The notes below the pieces were generated by a model. It saw only the letters and a program-made list of their open reading frames with translations, was not told the origin of the DNA and made no database searches. From Albifimbria verrucaria (taxonomy: Eukaryota; Ascomycota; Sordariomycetes; Hypocreales; Stachybotryaceae), in NCBI GenBank assembly GCA_020081605.1, contig JAHREC010000018.1, positions 2,046,001-2,110,000 of the forward strand: 64,000 nt of DNA, in the 5' to 3' direction. Positions within the stretch are counted from its first letter, which is position 1, and every line of letters starts with the position of its first letter. Shown piece after piece: positions 10,937-23,858 of this stretch. The position numbers were made by a program, and so were the translations under genes.

Positions 10937-13835
10937 TCAAGCATTAGCTCCCGTCGTGGCAATAAGCGCAGGCGCTTCATCCAATTTTGCCTCAACTGTA
11001 AACTCGTCATCATGAATAGTGCCCTTTTCACGCATCGTCTCAGCCTCGTCTACACCATGGCCAGTCCCGATCCCGGTCAAAGAATCAGGAACATGAACTG
11101 TCCGCGGCACGCTTGTATCGTTGGTGCAGCTTGGGGATGGCTCTAGGTCGACGCCCACTGTCGTCGCGCTTTTTCTTCCGGCGTAGAGCTTGCCGGGTCT
11201 GTCGTCTTTTCAGTTACCGCCTCTCCTATATCCGTCTTATTAAGTGCTGTGTTTCCTTCCGGGTCTGTAGTTTCCGGTACGTGCACCACGTCATCCTTTG
11301 CTGCGTTTGTGGCGACACTTATGCCGTGGTCTGCTGCTGGTTCTGCTTGATCCGTCCCCACCGTCTCCGTCTCTTTCATCGCAGGCGGTACTGTTGAAGT
11401 CTCTGCGTCCAAATTCTGGGCTGCAAGGGTATCGTTATCCTGAGTGCCGTTATTCGCTTGTGTCTGCAAATTGGCAGCTAATTCGGCCATGACTACTTGG
11501 TACAATGCATCCTTGTCATCATGTTTGGGCTCTTTAGTTTTTGTATCGTCGGGTGTTCCTTCTCCCTAGGGGTTTCTAGATCCCATTGATCTGCAGCTGG
11601 TGGCTCTAAGCTGGTCTCCAGCTCTTGTGCTGCAACAGGTTGCGGTGCTTCAGGCACATCCGAAAACCTCAATGGTATTTTGTCAATTGTTGGTGTTGGA
11701 GTCGGTTGCCGTGATACTCCATATGGTGGCAGCTCGTCTGCACCAACATCGCTATATGAAGGAGCAATGTTGATGTTGGCAGCCCACGTTGTGCGGCCAT
11801 AGCGTCCTCGGGGTGACTCATTACGATCGATGTTGCTAGGCAAGGGACTTGGAGGCGAGCGGCCTCGCGTATGATAGTAGGGTTGGTATGGCGATGGGCT
11901 TGCATATCTCCGATTCAGGTATGGCCATTCGCTCGGTGGCTCAACCGTTTTGATGTGCGGGTGTCCATCGGGATGGAGTTCATCCACAAGATAGTTGCGC
12001 AAGGAATACCCATCATCAACGGAGATTGAAGCGTGTCCCAAATGCGAGTCATCCTTTGTGCCTTCCTTGGTGTCTGACGGAAACATATGGAGAAGTGATG
12101 AAGCCTGGAGGCGCATCCTAGGATCATAGCTGAGGCAGATTTCAGTGATTTGCCGGTACCAATCTGGCACTCCAACCTCAGGACCCAGAATTAGAGGCCG
12201 TCCCTGCAGCTCAGGCTCGTCTTCTTCCATGGCCAACCCCACAAGACCATGCCCAGTTGGAAAAGGTCGGATTTTACTCCGATATACATGGAAATGCGCT
12301 GGTTGGTTTCAATGAGCGGTGCTGCCTCTGGCGGTTCCCATCCCACAGGGCATCCTCTTCTGTTGATGTCGATTATCTTGGCGTCACCAGCTGCATCGAT
12401 AACGATATTGGAGAGAGTAAAGTCGCCTTGCACGAAACCCGCCTCATGAATGTCAGACAAGCCTTGGACGATTTGCCGAGCCCATCGCTCTCTGATAGAC
12501 CACGCAATGCCGCGACCAGCATCCTTGCAATGGTCGTAAATGACATCTACGAGCGCCCCTTGGTCTGCGTAGCTTATGAGCAGACCTTTGATGCGCTCAT
12601 CTTCGTCATCAACGACGACACCATGAAACCTTACGACATGGTCTGAGAAGCGGAGGCTGTGAAGAGCATTGACTTCATAAAGAAACTCATCGATAGTCTC
12701 CGGGCTCGGAATCTCCTTTTTAATCAAGACTCTGCCATCCACATTTACTCTGTATACAAAGCCGGACATGTGTGCTTCGAAATTAATCTCGCGTTCCCTT
12801 ACCCTACGGCATCCAAGGTACTGAACTTGGCTAACAGGAGGATATGAGATGATTTCCTAAGGCATGTGTCAGAAACGGAGCCGTCAAGCTTCTAACTAGA
12901 TGGCAGCAACTTACATTACCATCCTCGACGACATGTACATGAAGTCTTCCGTCCGTCGTTTGGAGTTTGAGGTTGGTGACGGTGTCGTAGAATTGTATTT
13001 CAGGAAGGCTTTCTCGGATGGCTTCGTATATCTTGGCACTCTTCTCCCTCTGAAACTCGGTGTGCACAAGATCCATCTCTAACGAGTTGGGTGGAGCATT
13101 TCTATAATCCAGTGAAATCGTTACTCGTCGCCAGACGTGCTCGCTCTCCCGATAGGTTACGAAAAACTTCTCCCGTTTGGATCTGTCTCTAAAATGCATG
13201 CTGAGGTTGAGGATCCATGTATATTCTAGCTCGTCATGCAGCAAGGCGTCGTATTGCGATTCAGTCATGGAGCGTCCATCAGCGTTAGACAAACCATCGT
13301 GAAGAGGAAACTCGTCGATGATCCTCTCCCCATCTGTGGGTGGTTGGTTAACATCGAGCTCCGCGTCCGCCTCTGGTAGCGATTCGATACCAGCTTTAGG
13401 TTGCTGAATATCTTGCGGAATGGAGTTGTCGTAGCGAGAGGTGTTGATAAACCCTGGCGCACTAACACGAGGGTTACCATAGGCCTGGGATACCGCTATT
13501 TTCCTAGGTCCGCGTGAACGTCTGTCTACGGAGGCAGTCCTGCGCTCCTGAGGATTAACTTCAGCAGGAGCCAAGCGAACCCTTTGCTCTGATTGCTGGC
13601 GTTTAAATGTCTGAGCTCAGGGCAGGCCTGCCACAACTCTCCTGGACAAGCGATTGAATGATCCCGGTCTAGACGAATCCTCTGGATCGGAGGGTTGGTC
13701 AGAAGCAGGTTCCGGAGCTGCTTGCTGCAGATTGTCATTGCCACGACTAAACAGCTTGCGAAGAAATCCATGTTTGGACGGTGGTGACAGTGGTTGCGGC
13801 TGTGGTGGTTCGGATGCTGGCTCCGGCTGAGCCAT
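10937..13835 (-). CDS. Protein kinase-like protein, fungal, with long Pro/Ser N-terminus
   Basis: The ATG at 13835 starts a Pro/Ser-rich region (MAQPEPASEPPQPQPLSPPS). The single clear intron is 12857-12914. A protein-kinase fold follows: ATP-site Lys in GRVLIKKE, an alpha-C Glu in FLYEVNALHSL, a catalytic loop VQGDFTLSN (Asp and Asn kept, HR of HRD replaced), DIN in place of DFG, a PPE motif like APE, and KSDLFQLGMVLWGLA as the F helix. An acidic, Thr/Pro-rich tail ends at 10937. An in-frame TGA lies at 13617-13619 (LP-stop-AQTFKRQ, where CGA/Arg would read through). One-base frame breaks are near 12228, 11520 and 11157. Kinase activity is plausible but unproven. Confidence 0.75.
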
Positions 13836-16800
13836 TGTGGATTCACGTCGTGCCTAGTGAAAGGAGAAAGATAGCAGCCTCGGTCACTTGTGAGGCAGGT
13901 GAGGGCTATAAGATCATGAAGCGGGTTATTAAAATTTGCAGATCGAATAGTGAGTGAAATGTGAGAGGCCTCAGGTCGCGAATCAGCGCTCAGGTCTTGA
14001 TAAAGAATTGACTCCTCGAGTCACTTCAGGCAGCGCAGTGTCAAGAGTCAATGGTCGCAGGGGGATCGGATTGACCCCACGGTGGAGGCTTCTCCTTATT
14101 AGTCGGTGAGTGAAGTCGTTTCCGCGACAAGGCGCAGTCAGAAAGGCCGGGGCCGCGGGATCGGTCTGCTAAAAAGCCAGGAAGTGATATTCTTAGGCAC
14201 ACAGATCCGGACGGCCTTCTCGCTGACCGGAGGTGAATCAGCCCCGTGAATACGGGCACAGCAAATCGATGCGAAAAGAGCCGTGAAGGTACGTCAATCC
14301 GGGGTGGTTGGCGTTGACGCCCTGGTCCTAGCGGGCGGGTCGCCGTTATGGACGGGCCGCTACCAGGTCCAGTCAGGAGGCGGTTCACGGAGCGAAAGAC
14401 GACCGTGAGAAGCGTATGTGGAGAACAAGAATAGCTCACGATGTGGCGGTAGAGTGGCAAAGCGACGACGATCAGGAGTGAGTGGTGAGGGAGAAAAAGG
14501 ACGAGTGAATGCGAGGAAAAGAAGAGTTAGGGGTCAAAAAGTTGAAGGGCACGGATCGGATGCATGCGAGAGCAGGAGGGAAGGAACGCACGGAATGTCA
14601 GCAGCCTCCTGATGCTGGAGGTTGGGCTTTTCCGTGATGGCTGGCTGGTTTGGGCAGGCACGTCCAGGCCGACCTCATAGGTAGGAAGGACCCGAAACTT
14701 CGACCCATTTTTGGGGCCTGAAGAATTATAGTACAGACAATCAACCTACCTCCCTCTCTCCCTCTTACAGTACCTACATGCCATGCCATGCCATGCCATG
14801 CCTCCAGTTTCATCAGAATTCTCTCCCAATCCCCTACCACAAGAGTGGGGAGGAGACGGACAAAAGCCTCAAAGATTGGCGTGTCGAATCCAGTCGATGG
14901 GTTGCTTGATTGGCTCCTCCTGCCTAGGCCAAACAAACCATCATGCCCTTCCCTTACCGCCAGTTTGTCCTGCTGCTAACTAAGGCCCCCAGGACCGCGC
15001 TACATGGCCTTAATACGGCATATTCCTTGTCTCCAACAGCAATGGAGCCGCTTCGATCTTGTCTGCGCAGCACAGGGTCTGTCTTACGGATCCAGCAGCT
15101 GCCAAATGCTCGCCCCGGTAACGGCGCCCGCAGCCGTTGCAATTGTACCCTCGAATGAAACCTTAGGCTAGGCGTCTACTGGGGTCAGACGTTGAAGCGA
15201 AGGAGGGATTGGGTCCCGTCTGCCACCTCGATTCATTACAGCGGCTACTCGAGCACCGCCCCAACCAGGTACGGCAACATGTGGGGACGGGAAGCCATGT
15301 GGACCAGGTCCAGCCCTGGATTTTAGCTGGATGTAAATTGTCAATTGGCACCGACGCAGGACTGCTGCATCATGCCGGCGCTGATGCTGATGCGCAGCTC
15401 CATGACGGTGAGTTGTCCTTCCCACCTGTTCTCTGCATGTCTACCTTACCCTGGGAGAAGCACAATTTCACATCCCACGCTCCATCATCACGCAGCCATC
15501 TCTTGCAAATCGAGGCGGAGCTGGCGGGCCCATCCTCCAGGTTCAGTTTAGTTGAACACCTCACCTTCAACTGGTGCCCAACGTTGCTGTATAGGCACCT
15601 TGCAAGAAAGTCCATCAATCAGGCCCTATGTGTGGTTCGCTTCAAACCTGATTTCGTCTCATCATGTTCACTTCTACCCGCTGAATTCTTAACAATGGAG
15701 ATTGGGTACCCGCTATCGATTTAACGATGATGCACAGATGAATAGTCACGCTGGTAGTCCGTCCCAGTTGCCAATCAATGGCAATATATCGCAGCATAGA
15801 TAACCATCAACAGTCATAGGCACATCGACCATGCTCAACCTACTGCTCCTCCTCTCTAGCGCTAGCCATACCATCGCTAGTTTTGTCCCACATCCGCAAC
15901 CCGCTACCTAACGAATTGGGCAGCGAGCATGTCAACATTGTAGAATCTTGTCCTTGTCCGGTCATCATATTAGCCTGTTCGACCAGCTTATTCGTCTGCT
16001 GGAACGAGTACCCGGCAGTAAACCAGCTTCGTATTGCCAGAGGATACCACTCCTCGGGCAACACGGAGCGGGCATATTGTCATCCATACACTGCAACCTC
16101 AGTGTTGTGAGGCGGAGCCTCTGAGGCTTACTTCTTTTACTGGCAGCCCCGAGGGCACAATTGGTCACTAGAGTCTCTTTGAGTCTCAATTCTGGGATGT
16201 GAGATGTGATGGTGGTCCAGGTGACGCCTACTGTAATGCAATCGACATGGTGCAATCACATTCATATCTCCAGGGCTATGGCCCTCTATACAGTTAGCGT
16301 GTCGATGCTGGCGATTCCAACCAGATCGGCCAGCACCACGATGGTGGGACAAGTCATACGAACAACAATTGACTTGAGGCTATATCGTCCTCTCTAAGCC
16401 ATGATTCCAGCTGGATATCCCTCCTTGTCTTACCCTCAGTCGCCATGCCGTCATTATCCGACCTTTTGCATACTTTGGAGGACTCGTCACTACTGCCAGA
16501 TCATCAGCACAGCACATGCCTGTCACACAATTCCGGGTAGCCAATTGCACATGGCGACCAAGCCCCTGTTACCACGTCACATCTCAGACGCACATAGTCT
16601 ACTTCCGGAAGAAGAGAGTGTGTGGCCCCACTAGTGTTCAGTTCTGCGAACTGCTCCTGCTACCCAATCCAGGCGCGTTCCCTCATTCCCGAACAAGCAA
16701 GGCATCTCAAATCAGGGCCATGCATGCCTAGTCAGGCATGAGTGCAGCAACAGCACCCTAGACCTCGGCGCAGGAAATGTGAGGCTGCAGCTCTGGATGT

Positions 16801-17458
16801 TTCGCTGTCGCTGCTCCGCTATGTGACCTTGGCCTTGTCATCACGTCACATTGTGCATCAACTCTCGCAAACGCCGTCGCGCAAAGGTTACTGGGAACCT
16901 TGGTAGAATGTAGATGTAACCGTATAGTCTAAAGGACGTAATGTGTCATGACGCTGTATCCCGCTCTTACAAACACCATGAGTAGGACCATTCGTACAGA
17001 TGGGTAGCAATTGCAATTAGTGAGCAAGGAAACCCCGTGATATCAATATGGCCTTGGTTATGTACACTCTGTATTCATTACACTCCCGTACACATGCACA
17101 GCCTGCATCAAACTCATGTCAATACCGTTTCTTTCGAAGGGAAATTGTTGGATATTTGTCTTATATGCTCGTCAAAGTTACATGGTTCTATACACCTGGG
17201 CTCGTCTCCCGCCCCTGTTCGTCCGGCGGAGCCTAAAATATGCTGACCACTTTCCCTTCTACAAATACACTGACACCATCGCCGTGATTCAAAAACAGCC
17301 AGCAAAACCAAAGAGTAGGAGTATGTGCAAGTTCTCCCCATTCCACAGCCACCTGTGCCCATCGCAGGGCTCTGTTGATACAGCCACTGTTACCTTACCC
17401 CTTGCTGTCTCCTGCTCTTCCTTTTGCCAATACTTTACATCTAGTCTCTTGTATAGCT
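13836..17458. other. Gene-poor stretch between kinase-like gene and LON
   Basis: About 3.6 kb. ORFs of 60-170 codons occur on both strands but overlap each other and show no recognisable motif or consistent splicing, so none is called. A CATGC microsatellite sits at 14777-14802. I saw no tRNA-like cloverleaf with clear A and B boxes. Confidence 0.5.
14777..14802. repeat. (CATGC)5 microsatellite
   Basis: Five perfect CATGC units in a row plus one base, in intergenic DNA. Repeat number may vary between isolates. Confidence 0.9.
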
Positions 17459-20400
17459 TTAATCCGACTTATCCTCCTCTTTGTTGGTGTTCGATTCATC
17501 GCTGTGCTTCTCCTTCCACTCGCAAATCTTACACTTGTTCGCTAGCTCACGGTCAAGGTTTGGGAAGACGATGTTGAAGACGTCCGAGTACCAGCTGACA
17601 GGGTGGCCTTCGATACCTTCCTTGATTGTCTGCGTCGATGAGATTAGTCCATATCCTTTACCAAACTAATTAGGCACCATGTTACTTACCTCTGGAAGCT
17701 CAAGCCAATCCGAAAGATTGTCCTTAGGGAAGATAATAGTCTTGCATCCCGCGCGCCTGGCAGCGACTGTCTTCTCACGCAACCCCCAATTCGGAGAACC
17801 TTGCCCGTCAAGGTCAGCTCACCCGTCATCGCAACCTCGGGATCGACCGGTGTGTCTAGGGCGAGCGAGAGCAGTGATGTGGCCATAGTAATACCTGCCG
17901 AAGGGCCATCCTTAGGCACAGCACCGTCAGGTACGTGGAGGTGCATCTTTGCCTTGTTAAGGAAATGGTTGTCGGGGAACTCCTTCACCATGAAAGATTT
18001 GGCGAAAGAGTAGGCGATAGTCGTCGACTCCTTCATAACGGACTTGAGGTTACCGGTGATCTCGAGTCCAGGTCGAGAGCTAGGTCGCAGAGGTGCTTGT
18101 AGGATAGATTCAATGTACATGGCACTTCCACCCAGCTGTGTCCACGCCAGACCCATCGAAACACCAGGTGGGCTCACCTCGTAGAGACGGTCAGATGTAA
18201 ACACAGGGGCCCGATGTAGTCAGTAAGGTTGTCTTTGGTGATATCAACCTGGACAGAGTCGGGCACGTTCAAAGCCTTCCGGGGCTGTTCGGTCGTCTCG
18301 GTCTCCTTGGCTTCTGTAGGTGCCTGATCCCTCGGTGATTCCGTGGCCTCTTCTCCCTTCTTTGCTGATTCTGCCAGAGCAGATTTACCATCTTCTGTAA
18401 GCGCCTCCTCTTCAGGAAGGGCATCCTCACCAAGCTCTTGAACAATCTTGAGCGCTGACTTGCGATACACCTTCTCGATCTGCTTCTTCAAGTTGCGCAC
18501 ACCGGACTCACGGCAGTACGACTTGATCAACTCCTCAATCGCCTCATCGGTGAGGTTGACGTTAGCGTCCTTAAGGCCTGCCGCCTCTTTAGCGGCCGGC
18601 GAAAGGTAGCGGTTCGCAATCGCCTTCTTCTCGTCCGCCACGTAGCCTGACAAAGTGATCAACTCCATACGGTCGAGCAGAGGTCTGGGGATGGTATCGG
18701 TCATGTTGGCTGTGCAAACGAACAGCACCTTGGACAGATCCACTGGCACATCCATGTAGTGATCCAGGAAGGAGCTGTTCTGCTCGGGATCGAGCAGTTC
18801 CAGCAAGGCGGAAGATGGATCACCCTGGTAGCCTCGTCCGATCTTGTCGATTTCATCGATGAGAATGAGTGGGTTCTCAGTCTGACACTTCTTCAGGGCC
18901 TGGATGATACGACCAGGCAAAGCACCAACATAAGTTCGTCGATGGCCCTTGATTTCGGCAACATCAGTAAGTCCACCGACACTAAACCTATAATATTGAC
19001 GGTTGAGTGCCCGTGCAATGGACTTGCCGATACTCGTCTTGCCGACACCGGGCGGTCCGACGAAGCAGAGGATCTTGCCCTCAACGGTGCCTCTAAGCTT
19101 GCCAACGGCGATGAACTCCAAAATACGGTCCTTGACGTCCTTCAATCCATAGTGGTCTTCATCCAGCACCTTTTGGGCGTTGGGAATACCGAAACTCTCG
19201 GGGCTTCTCTGACCCCAGGGATCTGCGTCAGCCAGTCCAGATAATTCCTCGTAACATTGAATTCCGAGGCAGCCGTCTCCAGGTGAGCAAGTTTGTTAAC
19301 TTCCTCATCGAATACTCGGCGCACAGCTTCCGGCATAGCCAACTTGCTAGCCTTCTCCTTGAACTTCTCTACCAACTTGTCCTTGCCATCAGATTCAAGG
19401 CCAAGCTCGCGGCGAATACCCTTCATCTGCTCCATTAACCAGTACTCGCGTTGTCTCTTGGTGATCTTGCTCTCAACATCCTTGGTGATCTTGGACTGTA
19501 ACTGAGCGTTCATCAGCTCCTTCTTCAAGACGATCAAGGCCTTTTGGATCCTCTCCTCAACGTTCATACAGGCAAGGACCTCTTGAAGCTCCGCCTGCTC
19601 TCCAGACGACACAGCCGCAGCAAAGTCAGCAAGCTTAGCAGGCTCTGATGTGACATTGCCAGTAGATTGGCTCATGGAGAAAGTCGAGATTTGATCGCGG
19701 AAGAGGTTGTTCATGGTGGCCACCTCCTTGAAGACATTTACAATCTCGTTGGTAACGGCTCGGATAACGGGGCTCTTGGGGTCGTACGGCTCATCCACGA
19801 GATTCTCAACGTTGACGAGACTCACGGGGTATCTCTTCAAGAATGAGGTGGGCTCATACTTGTCCACGGTTTGGTCTGTCTTCTTCTCGACAGCTGTCTC
19901 CTCAAAGCTCGCGACAACATCACCCTTCTTCTCCTGTTGTGGATCCTCCTCAACCACCTTCTGGGGTAGAGGCTCGGGGTCAACCGGGTCGGTCTTGCTA
20001 TCGGTCTTCTTAGCATCCGGTGCTCCGGGAGGCACAAGACTTGACAAGCGGATACGTCGGTGTGGGTAGAGGATCGCGGTTAGAGCGCCCTCCTGGCCGT
20101 GGATAGGAAAGGCACTTGTGATCTGCGCAAAGACACCAACGTCGTAGACATCATCGACGTTGCGAATAACATCCTCATCCTCGTTCTCATTCTTGAACAA
20201 GAAGGCTCCCACATAGGGCTGGCCACGTTTAATCGATTCGGTGATGGCCGTAGCTACGTCTGGATCTTTGATGGTGATGGCCTTGTAGAAGCCAGGGAAC
20301 AAGGGCCTGCGGGCGATGGGAATAGCCAGGACCTGGGGTATACCTCCGGGACCACTGGCTTCTGCAGTGCCCTCTCAGGGGACTTGCGGCCACGCTTGCC

Positions 20401-20876
20401 GCCATCGTTTCCTGAACCGTCACCACCAGCAGCGGCGCCTCCTCCAATACCTCCTGCAGAGCTTCCCGCTTTGGAATCCGGCGACTGGGCTCCAGACTCG
20501 GTCTTGGCGGAAGGTGTAGACTCGGGGTTGGTGGACTTGGTATCGGTCGCAAGCTTTTCTTCGGCTTCCCTCTTCTTGTTCTCGAGGTTCGCCTTAGCCT
20601 CTTCTTCGGAGAGCGGCTCGGTCTGCTCGAGGGAAGAATCGAAGAAGTTTCCTCCCTTATCCTTACGGGAGTCCTTAGCCAGAGCTGTCGAGGTGGAAAA
20701 GGCAGCACTGGAGAAGCGAGGCCTCACGGCAGGCACGCGCCGGCCACCGACGATGGTGCTCGGATAAGCAGTCCTAGAGAGCCATGTCACAGTCGAGGAG
20801 CCAAGGGGTTCCTGCTTGCACGAATGGCGGAGCGCTCAAGGATGAGGCGGCCGGAGATGCGGGATCGCGAGATCAT
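17459..20876 (-). CDS. PIM1: Mitochondrial Lon protease (Pim1 type)
   Basis: This ATP-dependent matrix protease degrades misfolded and oxidised proteins. The ATG at 20876 gives a basic, Ser-rich mitochondrial presequence ([20 protein letters not shown]). Then come a Gly/Asp-rich linker, the substrate-binding LON domain ([11 protein letters not shown] onward), coiled coil, and the AAA+ module with Walker [10 protein letters not shown] and Walker [12 protein letters not shown]. The protease domain holds the catalytic Ser in [13 protein letters not shown] and the Lys in the [12 protein letters not shown] region. The last intron is 17630-17689. The final exon gives a Cys-containing tail ending TAA at 17459-17461. 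One-base breaks occur near 20798, 20345, 19215, 18213 and 17785. Confidence 0.95.
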
Positions 20877-22065
20877 GGCTGGGAGGTGGGAGCTTTGCGA
20901 CAGCTCTCGCCAACAGCCACTACTCAGAGAGGTAGCGTCGCATACAACGGGCAATAGAATGCCAGCGCACGACGCAAGAGAAAGCCGAGTGGATCGAGGA
21001 CACGGCGGGAACAGGGGTGAGGTGGTGAGTCGAGCAATTCGGCTTGTCGTGGTAGGGGAAAGTGGTTGTCGGAGTTGCGGAGGCGACTGAATAATAGAAT
21101 AGCACTAGGCGAGGTCGGACTTACGACATCATCCAGAAATTTCTAAGTAAGGTATGTAATCGACACCACCCAAGAGCCTACTAAGGTACAGTTAGTAGCT
21201 CAGCTACCGTAGCTGCACCACCGGTTGAAGTTCGGCTTTGGGGGTCTATGACAGCAGCAAATGCTTGCTATCTTATCCTTATCAGCCCTAGAGCTGAAGT
21301 ACCGAGGAACGTTCTAGCACCCTGGCTGTTCGTTCTATCCTACCCTGTAACATCTCATTCTCCCTCTAAATCACTCGTACAGCAGTTTTCAGTATCTTGC
21401 CTGCAAAAAGTTGCTACAGAAAGGGTGGGTATAACAAATGGATAAACTTATTACGACCGTTATGTACAGCAATTTCACCTATATTTGGTAGTGGCTGGTT
21501 TTGTATCGCAGAATAAGTGAAGTATGTAGCATGTACATTGAGGCCATCACAAGAGCTTTGCACTTGGCCACCTCACGAGCAGATAGAGCTCGTGCCTTGC
21601 ATCCCCAAGTCTATGCTACTCCAACTCAGTCTCTTCCCTATCCAGCTTGATACATCATGAGGATGCCCATGCAGTGACATGCACCTACAGTAAGCAAAGA
21701 AATCCTTCATGCGGGAACCTCCAAGGTTGGTTGCAGCCGCGGCCAGCACTAACTTGGACCACAGTCAACAATCCCCACATACAGGTACTCGGGGATGCTT
21801 TCCAAGACCACGCCATTGATCCTTTGATCTCGAACTCGAACTCGAACTCAATATCATCTCAGCTCATTGTTCGATCGCTCGAGTTTGATCCAACGACAAC
21901 GTTACTGGCCCTGTCTAAATATTCACAACATAACCCCTCCATACGCCGCAGCTAACACCACACTCCGAAGATCAACGGCGACCTGGCTTGGTATAAAACT
22001 TTAGTCAATCATCGCCATCTCACCCTAGAAAACCAACCCACAGCCACTCAGTGGTGATCAACAAC
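20877..22065. other. Divergent intergenic region LON / small coiled-coil gene
   Basis: About 1.2 kb with no supported gene. Opposite-facing genes start at each edge, so both promoters must lie here. A run of alternating ctcgaa units is seen at 21827-21850. Confidence 0.5.
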
Positions 22066-22533
22066 ATGTCATCATCTACCCAGCTCAACTCGGATTCCTC
22101 CAAGGCCAAAGCCACCAAACCCAAGGTCGATGCCGATGTTGCAGACTCTTGGGAAGATGCGGACCTTTCTGAGCCCGAGGACGTCTCGCCAAGCCCTGCT
22201 TCAAGTCTAGCTGCCCCCAAGGCTCCTCCGCCCACGCCCATATCTCCCATCGTTTACGGCGATGCAGCGTGGCCGTCAGGATCCGGTGCTAGCCCCGCAG
22301 CTTCGTCACAGTCGCTCGACTCCCAGAGGAGGCCAGAGAAGACTGATGCCGTAGCGCGGCGAATGATTGCCGCTGGCCTGGGACTCAAGGCCCCTAAGCA
22401 GACGGAGGAGCAGAAGGCCTATCAGAAGGCCATCAAAGAACAGGAGAAGAAGAGGCGGGAGCAGGAGCGCGCCGATGAGCAGAAACGCCTTGCAGAGGTC
22501 GAGAAGGCCAAGGCTGCTGTGTGGGACGACTAG
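22066..22533 (+). CDS. Conserved-looking small acidic/coiled-coil protein
   Basis: Single-exon ORF of 155 codons starting at the ATG at 22066 (MSSSTQ). The first half is low-complexity Ser/Pro/Ala with an acidic SWEDADLSEPED patch. A PISPIVYGDAAW segment follows. The C-terminal third is a charged coiled coil rich in Lys/Glu/Gln (from about residue 110) ending AAVWDD. I do not recognise a named family. It has no frame breaks and ordinary codon use. The coiled coil suggests a role in protein-protein contacts, but no function is assigned. Confidence 0.7.
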   Translation: MSSSTQLNSDSSKAKATKPKVDADVADSWEDADLSEPEDVSPSPASSLAAPKAPPPTPISPIVYGDAAWPSGSGASPAASSQSLDSQRRPEKTDAVARRMIAAGLGLKAPKQTEEQKAYQKAIKEQEKKRREQERADEQKRLAEVEKAKAAVWDD

Positions 22534-22816
22534 CTGTAAATAACAAACGAATATCTTCCTTGTTGTCCTTGTACACCTGGCTTCTTGCAGACCAGTCTAT
22601 GAATATCATATTACTTGCTAGACCCAATATCCTTCATTTCATAACGAGTAGTACTACAAATGCGGGTTGATCGTCCACCACCTTTGAAATAGGTTAATTC
22701 CACCACATTGCGCACGACATGAGTCCCTACTATTAGAAGAAGAAAAAAGCACTCAGCTTTGCTTCATTCTATAGGCTCATCTATAAGCGGTAATGTCTTC
22801 CCATCCTTCATTAGCA

Positions 22817-23442
22817 CTAATTCTGGCTCTTGTCCGCCAGCACCGTGACGCGCAACAACCCCAACCCCTCAAGGCCCTCTTCTTCCGCCCTGCGGTTCCA
22901 TATCAATTGCTGTACAGCTCCTTCTTTTGAGCATGTGACATAGCCCATAGGCCATCGGCTTCTTGCCAGCGAGTCTCGTATGCCCTTTGTTGCCGGTTTT
23001 TCAGCAACAAGTAAGCCCAACACTCCAGGGCCCCTCCAGCCAACTGGGGCGCCAATGAAGGCACCCTCCATCTCTCGTACATAGTGGGGGCCAACACGCT
23101 GCCCAGCTTTGCATTGCACGAGGACCCTCATGGTACGTGAGGTGGTTGGCGGTGTCCATGTCCCCAGTAGGTCTGTTCCATAGTCGGATGCACCGCCTAT
23201 ACGACGGAGGTAGAAGCCATACTTGGATAAGCTGTAAGATACAGTATACTCGTAATGTGTGCCAACGTAAACTGTACTTTTCTTATCAAGGCCGGAGCGC
23301 TTGGCGTATTCCAAAAAGTCGAAAGATTAGAGTGCTGCGAACTTGATGCCTTGGGGTATATCAAAGAACTGCTGCTGATGGAGCCTGGGTTGTGGTCGTC
23401 GCTGAGACGTCTTGTATGTGTTGTGGCAGCCCCAGGTCTCAC
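22817..23442 (-). CDS. RRG7: RRG7-like DUF2034 protein (PD-(D/E)XK fold)
   Basis: The frame gives GTHYEYTVSYSLSKYGF, then RRIGGASDYGTDLLGTW and RVLVQCKAGQRVGPHYVRE, matching the fungal mitochondrial RRG7/DUF2034 family, which is required for respiratory growth in yeast. The D...QxK arrangement (Asp in DYGTD, Gln-Cys-Lys in VQCK) is a restriction-endonuclease-like core, so nuclease activity is possible but unproven. A one-base loss of T near 23312 (ACTTTTTGG) separates the N-terminal part, which reads upstream to a GTG at 23442. The true start is unclear: an in-frame TAG lies a few codons farther upstream. Confidence 0.75.
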
Positions 23443-23858
23443 CCGAAGCTTCTGGCTTCCCTAGCTCGCCGAATTATTCGGCCAGTCGAGACTAACATCT
23501 TCCATAATATAGGGCGGCCTCGTCGTGTGTAATCCTTGCATGGTAGAATATCTCTGGTTAACACACTGTGAAGTGAGGCAGGCCGTACGATTTGGACATT
23601 TACTTGTCTTAGTCAGCACGTTTCCATGCTGTTAACGGGGAAACATCCTTACATCACAGGCAGCCCACTTTTGACCAGACTTCAGCCTTATCGCGTACTC
23701 ATACAAACCTGTGCCTTCAACTTTTTGCCGCCCAATTTTTCATCAGAATCGCGCTCTCGTACAAGCCTGTACCTTGATCTTTTGATATAAAACTTTACGT
23801 CATACTGAATTTCCTGGAAGGGACCCTCTCACGCCAAGTATACCGCTCATAAAAGAAC

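Noticed and set aside
15209..15724. 171-codon ORF between the kinase-like gene and LON
   Set aside because: No recognisable domain, poor start context and competing ORFs in other frames. Left uncalled, though a lineage-specific gene cannot be excluded.
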